Below are positions 54,579 through 63,870 of a DNA stretch of 64,000 nucleotides, piece after piece. The number at the start of each line of letters is the position of its first letter. Within the stretch, counting starts at the first letter, position 1. The DNA is from Wylensekiella montiformis (GTDB lineage: Bacteria; Bacillota; Negativicutes; Selenomonadales; Selenomonadaceae), in the NCBI RefSeq assembly GCF_009697385.1, contig NZ_VUNL01000011.1:1-64000 (forward strand). Reading direction: 5' to 3'. A program made the position numbers and the translations under genes. The notes below the pieces were generated by a model that worked only from the letters and a program-made list of their open reading frames with translations, had not been told where the DNA came from and ran no database searches.

Positions 54579-55505
54579 ATGAAATTTGCCATTCTCGGCG
54601 CGGGCGGAACCGGCGGCGTCCTTGGCGGCTATCTGGCCAATGCCGGCAATGATGTAACCTTTATCGCACGCGGCAAACATTTGTCGGCCATGCAAAACGA
54701 TGGCCTGACGATACGCACAAACCACCGCGGCGATATACATATCGCACCCGTCAAGGCCTGCACGGCCGCAGACTATAAAGAAACTCCCGACGTACTCTTC
54801 ATTTGTGTCAAATACTATGGGATTCCGGATGCCATTTCCCTTGCGGGGCGCATCGCCGGTTCCGACACGCTCGTCATACCGATCCTCAACGTCTTCGGTA
54901 CAGGAGCGGTCATGCAGGAACAATTGCCGGACTGTACAGTTCTTGACGGATGTATTTATGTTTTCGCCAAAATCGGCAGCCCCGGTGTCATCGAACAGCC
55001 GCAGGAAATCCTGCGCGTATTTTACGGATTCCGGCCGGGTCAGGACCGTCGCCTGACGGAAAAAGCGACACAGCTTGAAACCATCATGCGATCGGCGGAT
55101 ATTCACGCCCATTTCACCGAACAGATCCAACGCGATGCCCTGACAAAATTCTCCTTTGTCTCACCGATGGGCGCCGCCGGCCTTTACTTCCATGTGACCA
55201 GTGAAGCCTTTCAGCAGCCCGGCGAAGTACGGGATACCTTCATCGGCCTTGTCCGAGAGGTCGAAGCCGTCGGACATGCCATGGGCATCGTATTCGACCG
55301 CGATCTCGTTGCGGCGGACCTGCGGCTCATGGATGCCTTTGCGCCGGGACTTACCACTTCCATGCAGCGCGATGTTGAAAAAGGCGGCCCTTCGGAATTT
55401 TCCGGATTGGTTTCCCGCATGTCCGAGCTGGGACGAATCCACCACGTTCCCACTCCGCTTTACGACAAAATCGCCCATTGGGGAAAAGAACACGGCCTTG
55501 CCTGA
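54579..55505 (+). CDS. Ketopantoate reductase family (PanE/ApbA) protein
   Basis: 308 residues. N-terminal Rossmann motif GAGGTGGVLGGYLANAG; the C-terminal helical ApbA domain contains DALTKFSFVSPMGAAG and a KGGPSEFSGLVSRMSELGR segment. May reduce 2-dehydropantoate with NADPH, but family members vary. ATG at 54579 has GGGAGGG 8 nt upstream. Confidence 0.82.
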   Translation: MKFAILGAGGTGGVLGGYLANAGNDVTFIARGKHLSAMQNDGLTIRTNHRGDIHIAPVKACTAADYKETPDVLFICVKYYGIPDAISLAGRIAGSDTLVIPILNVFGTGAVMQEQLPDCTVLDGCIYVFAKIGSPGVIEQPQEILRVFYGFRPGQDRRLTEKATQLETIMRSADIHAHFTEQIQRDALTKFSFVSPMGAAGLYFHVTSEAFQQPGEVRDTFIGLVREVEAVGHAMGIVFDRDLVAADLRLMDAFAPGLTTSMQRDVEKGGPSEFSGLVSRMSELGRIHHVPTPLYDKIAHWGKEHGLA

Positions 55506-55511
55506 ACGGCA

Positions 55512-55558
55512 GTGAGCAAATAAAAAAACGGCTTTTGGCCGTTTTTTTATTTGCTCAC
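55512..55558. terminator. Bidirectional terminator, 21-bp perfect stem
   Basis: gtgagcaaataaaaaaacgg(c) pairs perfectly with 55538-55558; A/T tracts on each side. On the minus strand it contains the dtd stop codon, so dtd ends inside the hairpin. Confidence 0.88.
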
Positions 55559-56002
55559 CGTATCCTTTTCCATATCAAACAGCAGCGTAACCGGACCGTC
55601 ATTCACAGATTCTACCTGCATCTCCGCCCCGAATTCCCCGTGCTCTACAAGGAAATGCCGGCTCCGAAGTTCTTCCAAAAACTGTTCATACAAAGGCTGC
55701 GCCAGCTCCGGGCCAGCTGCATGACTGAATCCCGGACGCCGTTTTCGCAGATCCGCATAAAGCGTGAACTGCGATACGACGAGAAAAGCGCCGCCGGCCT
55801 GTTCGATGCTTCGATTCATTTTTCCTGCTTCATCCGGAAACACCCGCACATGAACGATTTTTTCCGCCAGACGCGCACAAAGCTCTGGTGTATCTTCCGG
55901 ACCAATGCCCAGCAAAACCAAAAATCCCAGCCCGATCTTTCCATGTGTTACGCCATGAATCGTAACAGAAGCGGAACGCACCCGTGTAACAACTGCCCGC
56001 AT
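55547..56002 (-). CDS. dtd: D-aminoacyl-tRNA deacylase
   Basis: 151 residues. VSQFTLYADLRKRRPGFSHA and the C-terminal VNDGPVTLLFD motifs are diagnostic of Dtd, which hydrolyses D-amino acids mischarged on tRNA. AGGAGGGAG precedes the ATG at 56002. Confidence 0.95.
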   Translation of the reverse strand: MRAVVTRVRSASVTIHGVTHGKIGLGFLVLLGIGPEDTPELCARLAEKIVHVRVFPDEAGKMNRSIEQAGGAFLVVSQFTLYADLRKRRPGFSHAAGPELAQPLYEQFLEELRSRHFLVEHGEFGAEMQVESVNDGPVTLLFDMEKDTVSK

Positions 56003-56029
56003 ATTCTCCCTCCTCACTTTCACCAGCTC

Positions 56030-56992
56030 TTACTGCATATAGGGACGCACAAAGGTCCGGATGGTTTGAAAATACTTCTCCTGATCCTGCTGAGAGGAAG
56101 CGGCATGTATCGCACCGTCGATGAACAACAGCTGCTTTTTCGGCGCGTCCGCTGCCTCATAAAGCGCTTCGGCCATGTCCGGCGGTACCAGCGTGTCCTT
56201 CGTTCCATGAATGAACAGAATCGGCAGCGAAGAATGACGTACCGCCTCCAACGGATCCGCTTCATGAAGGCTGAATCCAGCCACTTTTCGGCAGCGCCAG
56301 TCCAACAAATTCATCGCGGGAAAAGCAGGCAGGCCAAAAGAAGCAGTAATCTGATGCACCAGCAGGTCAAAAGCGCCCGTGTACCCGCAGTCCTCAATAC
56401 AGGCTACAGCCTGCCCGGGAAGATCCGGACGTGCGGCAGCCATCATAACGGTCGCCGCTCCCATAGACACCCCGTGCAGAACAATCTTTGCCTGCGGATG
56501 GCGTTCGGCAATCAGCCGGGTCCAGGCAGCAATATCCTCGCTTTCCCGGCAGCCCATCGTCAAATACCGCCCCTCGCTTTTCCCTGCTCCTCTGAGATCA
56601 GGCGTCAGTACATGATACCCCATCTTCAGATAATTCGCCGCAATATACCAGGAATTCTCCTGCGTACAGCCATAGCCATGAACGACAATAACCCATCGGC
56701 TGCTCTTTTGATCGGGGAAAAAATGTGTCGCCCGGAGCTTCAATCCGTCCGCCGACTCCATCGTCCATTCCTCATTCGTATAATCCGGCCGGTTATAATG
56801 CCGGGCTTCCGGCGGCATAAGCAGTGCATACGCCCGCGGCGGTTCCTGCGAATGGTCGCCCGTGCCGCGCTCCAGACCAAAATGAACGGCATAATTGCCG
56901 ACAAAATATCCTGTCCCCACGACAAAAACCGTCGCTGCAGCGGCCAGTGTAAAAACTGCAGTCAGGAGACAGGACACTACAATCTTCTTCAT
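56030..56992 (-). CDS. Alpha/beta hydrolase, probably membrane-anchored
   Basis: 320 residues. One N-terminal membrane segment, then a serine hydrolase core: oxyanion HGYGCTQ, nucleophile GVSMGA, Asp in FIHGTKDTLVP and His in FIDGAIHAAS. Similar in plan to YqkD-like hydrolases acting outside the membrane. Substrate unknown. Upstream of dtd by 27 nt. Confidence 0.85.
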   Translation of the reverse strand: MKKIVVSCLLTAVFTLAAAATVFVVGTGYFVGNYAVHFGLERGTGDHSQEPPRAYALLMPPEARHYNRPDYTNEEWTMESADGLKLRATHFFPDQKSSRWVIVVHGYGCTQENSWYIAANYLKMGYHVLTPDLRGAGKSEGRYLTMGCRESEDIAAWTRLIAERHPQAKIVLHGVSMGAATVMMAAARPDLPGQAVACIEDCGYTGAFDLLVHQITASFGLPAFPAMNLLDWRCRKVAGFSLHEADPLEAVRHSSLPILFIHGTKDTLVPPDMAEALYEAADAPKKQLLFIDGAIHAASSQQDQEKYFQTIRTFVRPYMQ

Positions 56993-57060
56993 GGAATCAC
57001 CCTTCATCGCTGAATATAAAATGTGACTCCATTATAGCATAAGAAACAGCGGCCGGGATT

Positions 57061-58731
57061 TTATTTTCCGGCCTTCATCCGGTTAATCGCACTGATCAGC
57101 GCCTGCAGCGACGCCGTAATGATATCCGTATCCATACCTGCGCCCCATGTAATATGCCCGTTATCAGCCGTAATGCCGATATAAGCCATAGCACGGGAAT
57201 TCTGACCGATCTCCAGCGCATGCTCACTATACGTCAGATCCTTATATTGAATATCCAGATTCTGCTGCAACGCATTCGAAACAGCGTCCAGGCGGCCATT
57301 GCCTCTGGCCAGGAAAGTCACCGGCTTCCCCTCCACCTTGAGGTCCACCGTACCGGAACGCGTGCCATCCGGCTCTTTTTTCAGGAGGAAATCCACCAGT
57401 TCATATGGTGTATCGATATTGACGTATTCGTTCTGGAAAATCTGATAAATTTCATCCGGCATGAGTTCTTTATGCTTGTGATCCGAAACGCCCTTGACAC
57501 AATAGCCAAAGTCCTCACGCATCTTTTTCGGCATCTCAATCCCGTATTTCGATTCCATAATAAAGCCGACGCCGCCCTTGCCGGACTGGCTGTTAATCCG
57601 AATGACATCGCCGTCGTATTCGCGGCCGACATCCTTCGGATCGATATAAAGATACGGGAGAGTCCACTTATCGGGATTCTTTTCCTCTTTCCATTTCATT
57701 CCCTTGGCAATGGCATCCTGATGCGAGCCGGAGAACGCCGCAAAGACCAGTTTTCCGGCATATGGCTGGCGATATCCGACCTGCATACGCGTAAGACGCT
57801 CATACGTTTCGACCAGTTCCGGCATATTCGAAAAATCCAGTTTTGGATCAATTCCCAAGGCAAACAGATTCATAGCCACAGTGACGATATCCACATTGCC
57901 CGTGCGTTCTCCGTTTCCGAACAAGGTTCCCTCAACCCGGTCGGCTCCTGCCAAAATGCCCAGTTCCGTATCAGCTACGCCGCATCCCCGGTCATTATGC
58001 GGATGGAGCGACAGCACGACATGATCGCGGTATTTCAGATGCTTATTCATATAAGCAACCTGCATAGCGTAAACATGCGGCATGCTCATCTCTACGGTTA
58101 CCGGCAGATTGATGATCGCCTTGCGGTCTGCGGTAGGTTTCCAAACATCCAGCACCGCATTGCACACTTCCAGCGCATATTCCGGTTCCGTTCCCGTAAA
58201 GGACTCCGGGGAATATTCGAAACGATAGTCTGCACCTGCCTCTTCCGTAAGCTTCTGCAAGAGCTTCGCCCCGTCCACAGCCATCTGCTTGATTTCCTCT
58301 TTGGACTTCCGGAACACCTGCTGCCGCTGCGCTACAGAAGTCGAATTATAAACATGAACGACCGCATTCCGAACTCCCTTCAACGACTCGAAGGTCTTGC
58401 GGATGATATGCTCGCGGGCCTGCGTCAGGACCTGTATCGTTACATCATCAGGAATCAGATCGTCTTCGACCAGACGGCGCAAAAACTCAAATTCCGTCTC
58501 TGAGGCGGCCGGGAAGCCGACCTCAATCTCCTTGAAGCCCACCTTGACCAGCATTTTGTAGAATTCCAGCTTTTCCTCCAGGTTCATTGGCGTGATCAGC
58601 GCCTGATTGCCGTCGCGCATATCCACGCTGCACCATACCGGCGCATGATCCGGCGCATCCTTCTTCGCCCAGTCCAAATCGATCTCCGGCGGCATGAAAT
58701 AACCCTTGCTGTACTTCTGATAATTCATCAT
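57061..58731 (-). CDS. leuA: 2-Isopropylmalate synthase (long form)
   Basis: First committed step of leucine synthesis: acetyl-CoA plus 2-oxoisovalerate. 556 residues. CSVDMRDGNQAL (metal, catalytic Arg), SLHPHNDRGCGVADTELG and GNVDIVTVAMN fit LeuA of the long type; the C-terminal regulatory domain (TSGTVDLKVEGKPVTFLARG region) binds leucine. GGAGGG lies 9 nt before the ATG at 58731. Controlled by a leucine T-box upstream. Confidence 0.95.
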   Translation of the reverse strand: MMNYQKYSKGYFMPPEIDLDWAKKDAPDHAPVWCSVDMRDGNQALITPMNLEEKLEFYKMLVKVGFKEIEVGFPAASETEFEFLRRLVEDDLIPDDVTIQVLTQAREHIIRKTFESLKGVRNAVVHVYNSTSVAQRQQVFRKSKEEIKQMAVDGAKLLQKLTEEAGADYRFEYSPESFTGTEPEYALEVCNAVLDVWKPTADRKAIINLPVTVEMSMPHVYAMQVAYMNKHLKYRDHVVLSLHPHNDRGCGVADTELGILAGADRVEGTLFGNGERTGNVDIVTVAMNLFALGIDPKLDFSNMPELVETYERLTRMQVGYRQPYAGKLVFAAFSGSHQDAIAKGMKWKEEKNPDKWTLPYLYIDPKDVGREYDGDVIRINSQSGKGGVGFIMESKYGIEMPKKMREDFGYCVKGVSDHKHKELMPDEIYQIFQNEYVNIDTPYELVDFLLKKEPDGTRSGTVDLKVEGKPVTFLARGNGRLDAVSNALQQNLDIQYKDLTYSEHALEIGQNSRAMAYIGITADNGHITWGAGMDTDIITASLQALISAINRMKAGK

Positions 58732-58749
58732 AATGCTCATCCCTCCAAA

Positions 58750-59020
58750 AAGAAAAAGCCCTTCATCTCTAAGAGACGAAAGGCCATGCTTACGTGTTAC
58801 CACTCCAATTCGTGTCCGGCGGACACCTCTGCGGACTCCATCAAGTCCTACTGCTGTAACGGGCAGATCCCGTCCCGGTTTACTCGCTTCTGCTTTCAGC
58901 GGGATGCTTCAAGGTGAGTTCCGGACCGTTCCGCTGCTGTCTTTCACCAAACGACAACTCTCTGAATACATCCCGCTCCATACTATTCCTTTGCAACGCA
59001 TTTCCCTGTGTTGAATACTA
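58750..59020 (-). promoter_or_regulatory. T-box leader, leucine (CTC specifier)
   Basis: The minus-strand leader has a stem I with AACTCACC, where CTC (58918-58916) is the Leu specifier; the T-box TGGAGTGGTAACACG at 58807-58793; and a terminator gcctttcgTCTC/GAGAtgaagggc followed by TTTTTCTTTTT (58785-58751). Uncharged tRNA-Leu should favour readthrough to leuA. Confidence 0.9.
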
Positions 59021-59072
59021 AGATAGCACAGAACCGTTTTTTTTGCAAGCATTTTATGTAAAACTGTAAACT

Positions 59073-59603
59073 TTATTTTTTAGCAGTATGATTTTCCGGC
59101 TCCCGGGGAGATTTTTTTGCCGCAGCCCGCATCTTTTCTTCTTCGCGCTGTTTTCTTTTTCTTTCCTTATGCGCTTCATAGCGGCGGCGGCCGTCCTCAA
59201 ACGCGCGTTTTGCTTCCTCCGTATCAAGGATCAGCGGCGGTACGGATTTCGGACGGGAATTCCGATCCAGTGCCACCATGGTAAAATACGCGGTGAGAGC
59301 ACGCTGCGGCTTGCTGTCCTGATCCAGATCCTCTACATCGACGTTTACCGCTACCTCCATCGAGCTATGACCAACAAAAACGATCTCTGCCGAACAGGTC
59401 ACCAAATCCCCGATCAAGATCGGCAAATGAAATTCCAGCTCGTCAACGCGGGCTGTGACTACGTTCGACCGGGCATACTTGCGGGCGGCAGCATAAGCTG
59501 TCGAATCCATCATTTTCATGATTTCGCCACCATGCACATTGCCATTCGGATTGGTCTGGCTCGGCATCATGACCTGACTGATTACGATCTTGTTCTGTGC
59601 CAT
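59073..59603 (-). CDS. Acyl-CoA thioesterase, hotdog fold (YkhA type)
   Basis: 176 residues. SQTNPNGNVHGGEIMKMMDS with the catalytic Asp and the paired second-strand segment DELEFHLPILIGDLV are family motifs. A charged Lys/Arg/Glu C-terminal tail (from about residue 140) is longer than needed. AGGAGG lies 9 nt before the ATG at 59603; an ATG three codons earlier is too close to it. Confidence 0.85.
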   Translation of the reverse strand: MAQNKIVISQVMMPSQTNPNGNVHGGEIMKMMDSTAYAAARKYARSNVVTARVDELEFHLPILIGDLVTCSAEIVFVGHSSMEVAVNVDVEDLDQDSKPQRALTAYFTMVALDRNSRPKSVPPLILDTEEAKRAFEDGRRRYEAHKERKRKQREEEKMRAAAKKSPREPENHTAKK

Positions 59604-59784
59604 ATACAGCATCCTCCTATTTGTTTCTGCAATCGTACCACGCATCGTCCATGTATACGCTTACAACAGTTTATTCTTATTGTACCATGTTTCCCTGTGA
59701 AAATACATTCGTTTTTTTCACAAGATACAGCAATGTTTTAAGCATATCTTCTTTCCGCTGAAAAAACAGTAACGGATGTCACAA

Positions 59785-59830
59785 AAAATCGGCAGAAAGG
59801 CCTGATCCAAAATGGCCCCTCTGCCGAAAT
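59785..59830 (-). terminator. Terminator-like hairpin downstream of csoR
   Basis: On the minus strand CGGCAGAGGGGCC and GGCCTTTCTGCCG pair, followed by ATTTTTTG, about 125 nt beyond the csoR stop. The rest of the 59604-59954 gap shows a second hairpin (59901-59936) and no gene. Confidence 0.6.
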
Positions 59831-59900
59831 AACTGTCATGCCATCCTGCCCGCCGCGCAAGCAAAAACGACAAACCCGTTTAGATTGTTACTCGATCCTC

Positions 59901-59936
59901 TTCAGGCGGGAGCTTTAGCGCCCCTAAAGCCCTGAA
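59901..59936. repeat. Palindromic hairpin of unclear origin
   Basis: TTCAGG ... CCTGAA encloses GCTTTAG/CTAAAGC. No T run follows on either side. The minus-strand continuation ctcccgcctgaagaggatcg loosely recalls IS200/IS605-type end sequences; alternatively it is an RNA 3' stability element of csoR. Confidence 0.3.
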
Positions 59937-59954
59937 TAAATCTCACTTTATGGA

Positions 59955-60299
59955 CTACTTTATGAACTGGTCGATAGCCCGGTTAAGGCGGTCCAACGCT
60001 TCCTTATCCTCATCACGAACCGCGTCCACCACACAATGCTCCAAATGATCCTTGAGTATGATTTTGCTCACGCCATTGATCGCACTGCGGACAGCGGATA
60101 ACTGCACCAAAACCTCGCTGCAGTCCCTTCCGTCCTCCACCATGCGTTTGATGGATTCCAAATGACCGATCAGCCGCGACATACGGTTCAGTACGGCTCT
60201 GGTCTGTGTATGGCTGTGATGATGCGTATGCGTGACGACCGTCCCATCAGGCAGGATATGAGTATGAGCCGGATGTTCCGGTCTTTTTTCCTCCTTCAT
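59955..60299 (-). CDS. csoR: CsoR-family metal-sensing repressor with His-rich N-terminus
   Basis: 114-residue all-helical repressor. Cys60, His85 and Cys89 have the spacing (25 and 4) of the Cu(I) ligands in CsoR. An additional N-terminal tail contains THTHHHSHTQ (about 23-32), which could bind a divalent metal as in RcnR-like proteins. No copA or copZ gene is adjacent. The nearest neighbour is ileS upstream. Confidence 0.83.
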   Translation of the reverse strand: MKEEKRPEHPAHTHILPDGTVVTHTHHHSHTQTRAVLNRMSRLIGHLESIKRMVEDGRDCSEVLVQLSAVRSAINGVSKIILKDHLEHCVVDAVRDEDKEALDRLNRAIDQFIK

Positions 60300-60344
60300 A
60301 ATCGCTCTCCTTCCGTCGGGACAAAGCTTAACAAGGGCGGCAGG

Positions 60345-63300
60345 TCACTGCACGGCAATGCACAGCGTCTCGCCATTGATGTTCCACTCTTTTGCGGTTC
60401 CCTCCGAACGATCATAGCAGACCTCATCCGCCAGAGTGATCTCCCGCAAATAAGCTTCATTCTTCCGGACGATCTGTTCCAGCTTCGCATTGCCGCTGAG
60501 GCTGACCCGGATATGATCGGTTACCTCATAGCCGTTTTCCTTGCGCATGGTCTGGATTTTGCTGATTACTTCACGGACAAAGCCCTCTTCCAGCAAGTCC
60601 TCGGTCAGGGTAGTATCCAGCGCAATGGTCACGCCGTTATAACGCTGACAGTTATAACCTTCCGTCTGCGCCATGGTCACCTCGACATCTTCCGGCGTCA
60701 AGGTAATCTCGCCGGAAGAGAGGGAGAGCTTCAGCATTCCCGTTTTGTCCAGTTCTGCCTTGGCCTGATGTCCATTGACCCGGCTCAGCGCCGCCTTGAT
60801 TTCGCCGATCTGCTTGCCGACCTTCGGCCCCAGTACGCGGAACTGCGGTTTGAAGGTATAGGTGAGATAAGATTCCATATTGTCCTTAAACGTCACCTGT
60901 TTCACGTTCAGCTCATCCTCTACAATCTTCCGGAAAAATTCCGGCAGCTCGCGTTCAGCATGTACATACATATTGGCTACCGGCTGACGATTTTTGATAT
61001 TCGTCTCATTTCGCGCAGCACGGCCGAGAACGACAATCTCAAGGACAAGCTCCATATTCTGTTCCAGACCGGTATCGATCCACGCTTCATTGACCTTCGG
61101 GAAATCCGTCAAATGTACGGATTCCGGAGCATTCTTATCAATACTGCAGACCAGATTGCGATATATCGACTCGGTAATGAACGGTACCATCGGCGCCGCG
61201 GCCTTGGCGGTTGTAACCAGTGCAGTCCAGAGCGTCATATAGGCATTGATCTTATCCTGCTCCATGCCCTTAGCCCAAAAACGGCTGCGGCTGCTGCGGA
61301 CATACCAGTTCGACAGTTCATCGACAAACTGCTGCAATGCCTTGGCGGCTTCGGTAACCCGATAATGAGACAGATTCTCGTCGACATGCTTGACCATGGT
61401 ATTCAAACGGCTCAGACACCATTTGTCCATGACACTAAGCTTGTCATACTCCAACGTATATTTCGTTGCGTCAAACGCATCGATATTCGCATAGAGCACG
61501 AAGAATGCGTAAGTATTCCAGAGCGTGCCCATGAACTTGCGCTGGCCTTCCTGCACGGCGTCGTCGTGGAAGCGGTTCGGCAGCCATGGCGCACTGTTCT
61601 CGTAGAAATACCAGCGGATGGCGTCGGCGCCGTGCTTTTTGAGCGCGTCCATCGGATCGACGGCGTTGCCCTTCGACTTGCTCATCTTGCGGCCTTCCTT
61701 GTCCTGCACATGGCCGAGCACGATGACATTCTTGTAGGGCGCCTTGTGGAAAAGCAGCGTTGAAATCGCTATAAGCGAATAGAACCAGCCGCGCGTCTGA
61801 TCGACGGCCTCGGAGATGAAGTCCGCGGGAAAACGCTTCTCAAAGATGTCCTTGTTCTCAAACGGATAGTGCCACTGCGCGAACGGCATGGAACCGGAGT
61901 CAAACCAGCAGTCGATGACTTCCTTGACGCGGTGCATCTCCTTGCCGCACTTCGGGCATTTGATCGTGACGTTATCAATGTATGGGCGGTGCAGCTCGAT
62001 GTCCTCGGGGCAGTTGTCGCTCATCTCTCTGAGCTCGGCGATGGAGCCGATGACGTGCTGCTCGCCGCAGTCCGGGCAGACCCATACAGGCAGCGGCGTA
62101 CCCCAGTAGCGATTGCGCGAGAGGCCCCAGTCCTGCACATGCTCGAGCCAGTTGCCGAAGCGTCCCTGACCGATGGACTTCGGGATCCAGTTGACGGTGT
62201 TGTTGTTCGCGACGAGTTCGTCCTTGACCGCCGTCATCTTGATGAACCACGTCGGGAACGAGTAGTAGAGAAGCGGAGTGTCGCAGCGCCAGCAGTGCGG
62301 ATAGCTGTGCGTGAATTCCGGCGCCTTGAAGAGCTTGCCTTTCTCCCCGAGGTCCTTGAGGATCAGCGGATCGGCCTTCTTGACGAAGACGCCCGGCCAG
62401 TCCGTGTCCTCCGTGAGCTCACCCTTGCTGTTGACGAAGTTCACGAAGCCGATGCCGTTCGCCATGCAGACACGGTTATCGTCCTCACCAAAGGCCGGTG
62501 CCAGATGGACGATGCCCGTGCCGTCCTCCGTCGTGACATAGTCATCCGCGAGGACGAGGAACGATTTCTTGCCCGGCTTCATCTTGCCGACAGCGTAGGG
62601 ATAGAGCGGCTCGTACTCCCGGCCGACGAGTTCCCTGCCCTTGCAGCGCGCGAGCACCGTGCGCTCGCCCGGCACGTCCTCGAACACTTTGTCGACGAGG
62701 GCCTCGGCGAGGATGTATTTCTTCTCCCCGACTTGCACCTTCACATAGTCGACCTCCGGATTCACGCAGAGCGCGAGATTCGACGGCAGCGTCCAGGGCG
62801 TCGTCGTCCATGCGAGATAGCAAGTATCCGGCTCGCCTTTCACGCCGAACTCGACCATCGCCGAGCGCTCCGTAACATCCTTATAGCCCTGCGCGACCTC
62901 GTGCGAGGAGAGCGGCGTGCCGCAGCGCGGGCAGTACGGAACGACCTTGTAGCCCTCGTAGAGCAGGCCCTTTTTCCAGATCTCCTTGAGCGCCCACCAC
63001 TCGGACTCGATGAAGTTGTTCTCATAGGTGATGTAGGGATGTTCCATGTCCGCCCAGAAGCCGACAACATCGGAGAACTCCTCCCACATGCCCTTGTACT
63101 TCCAGACCGACTCGCGGCATTTCTTGATGAACGGCTCGATGCCGTACGCCTCGATCTGCTCCTTGCCGTTGATGCCGACGGCCTTCTCGACCTCAAGCTC
63201 GACCGGCAGGCCATGCGTGTCCCAGCCCGCCTTCCGGAGGACTTTCTTGCCCTTCATCGAAGCGAAGCGCGGCAGCATATCCTTGATGACGCGCGTCAGC

Positions 63301-63476
63301 ACATGACCGATATGCGGCTTGCCGTTCGCCGTCGGTGGCCCGTCATAGAACGTGAACGTATCCGAGCCCTCGCGCTGGTCAATAGCCTTCTGCGCGATAT
63401 TATGCTCTTTCCAAAACTTCAATACGTCTTTTTCACGATCCACAAAATTCAGATTGGTTTCTACCTTATCATACAA
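60345..63476 (-). CDS. ileS: Isoleucyl-tRNA synthetase (long type)
   Basis: 1043 residues. HIGH motif in TANGKPHIGHVLTR, editing domain (CP1) with AWTTTPWTLPSN, KMSKS in GRKMSKSKGNAVD, and a long C-terminal region ending LADEVCYDRSEG. The length and C-terminal layout resemble the type-2 (eukaryote-like) IleRS, a type often mupirocin-tolerant; this is inferred. The start is a TTG at 63476 with GGGGGG 6 nt upstream, giving MYDKVETNLNFV. The 5' two-thirds is richer in GC than the 3' third. Confidence 0.93.
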   Translation of the reverse strand: MYDKVETNLNFVDREKDVLKFWKEHNIAQKAIDQREGSDTFTFYDGPPTANGKPHIGHVLTRVIKDMLPRFASMKGKKVLRKAGWDTHGLPVELEVEKAVGINGKEQIEAYGIEPFIKKCRESVWKYKGMWEEFSDVVGFWADMEHPYITYENNFIESEWWALKEIWKKGLLYEGYKVVPYCPRCGTPLSSHEVAQGYKDVTERSAMVEFGVKGEPDTCYLAWTTTPWTLPSNLALCVNPEVDYVKVQVGEKKYILAEALVDKVFEDVPGERTVLARCKGRELVGREYEPLYPYAVGKMKPGKKSFLVLADDYVTTEDGTGIVHLAPAFGEDDNRVCMANGIGFVNFVNSKGELTEDTDWPGVFVKKADPLILKDLGEKGKLFKAPEFTHSYPHCWRCDTPLLYYSFPTWFIKMTAVKDELVANNNTVNWIPKSIGQGRFGNWLEHVQDWGLSRNRYWGTPLPVWVCPDCGEQHVIGSIAELREMSDNCPEDIELHRPYIDNVTIKCPKCGKEMHRVKEVIDCWFDSGSMPFAQWHYPFENKDIFEKRFPADFISEAVDQTRGWFYSLIAISTLLFHKAPYKNVIVLGHVQDKEGRKMSKSKGNAVDPMDALKKHGADAIRWYFYENSAPWLPNRFHDDAVQEGQRKFMGTLWNTYAFFVLYANIDAFDATKYTLEYDKLSVMDKWCLSRLNTMVKHVDENLSHYRVTEAAKALQQFVDELSNWYVRSSRSRFWAKGMEQDKINAYMTLWTALVTTAKAAAPMVPFITESIYRNLVCSIDKNAPESVHLTDFPKVNEAWIDTGLEQNMELVLEIVVLGRAARNETNIKNRQPVANMYVHAERELPEFFRKIVEDELNVKQVTFKDNMESYLTYTFKPQFRVLGPKVGKQIGEIKAALSRVNGHQAKAELDKTGMLKLSLSSGEITLTPEDVEVTMAQTEGYNCQRYNGVTIALDTTLTEDLLEEGFVREVISKIQTMRKENGYEVTDHIRVSLSGNAKLEQIVRKNEAYLREITLADEVCYDRSEGTAKEWNINGETLCIAVQ

Positions 63477-63489
63477 AGAGATTCCCCCC

Positions 63490-63745
63490 CATTCATAAAA
63501 AAAGCCCGCATCCAAAACAGGATGCAGGTCATCTGCCTACTGAAAACCACCTATTTTCACGCACCATCATGCGCTGTTCCGTAACGGGGAATTCCGGCGG
63601 GGCCTACTCATGCGTTCAGCCTGCTGCTCCAAAGGGATCTTCAGCCTTTCCTACTCGCTCCCGGCTCTCACCTCACCCGGTTCGCTGACGCTTTCACCAT
63701 CGGCCTACTCTTCTTCTTCCATGCATTTCTATGTGATATTCCTTA
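63490..63745 (-). promoter_or_regulatory. T-box leader, isoleucine (ATC specifier)
   Basis: The minus-strand leader begins with a T-box stem I (GAAGAGTAGGCCG ... AGCGAGTAGGAAAGG), with specifier ATC (Ile) in GAAGATCCC at 63638-63636. A weak T-box AGGTGG at 63552-63547 precedes the terminator CCTGCATCC/GGATGCGGG followed by TTTTTTT (63527-63494). The gene-free span 63477-63870 holds this leader, its promoter and the lgt promoter. Confidence 0.85.
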
Positions 63746-63870
63746 TTGTAGCACAGGGACGAGCGGATTACAAATAAAAAATCCCCGGCTCTGTTCTCTT
63801 CTTTTTTCAGCCGGTTTAAGCTATAATAAACTGAGATTTTCTATCAGCATCATAAATGCGGGAGGCTTTT

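Noticed and set aside
61869-63584. 571-codon plus-strand frame opposite ileS
   Set aside because: Antisense to intact HIGH- and KMSKS-bearing synthetase coding; no domain seen.
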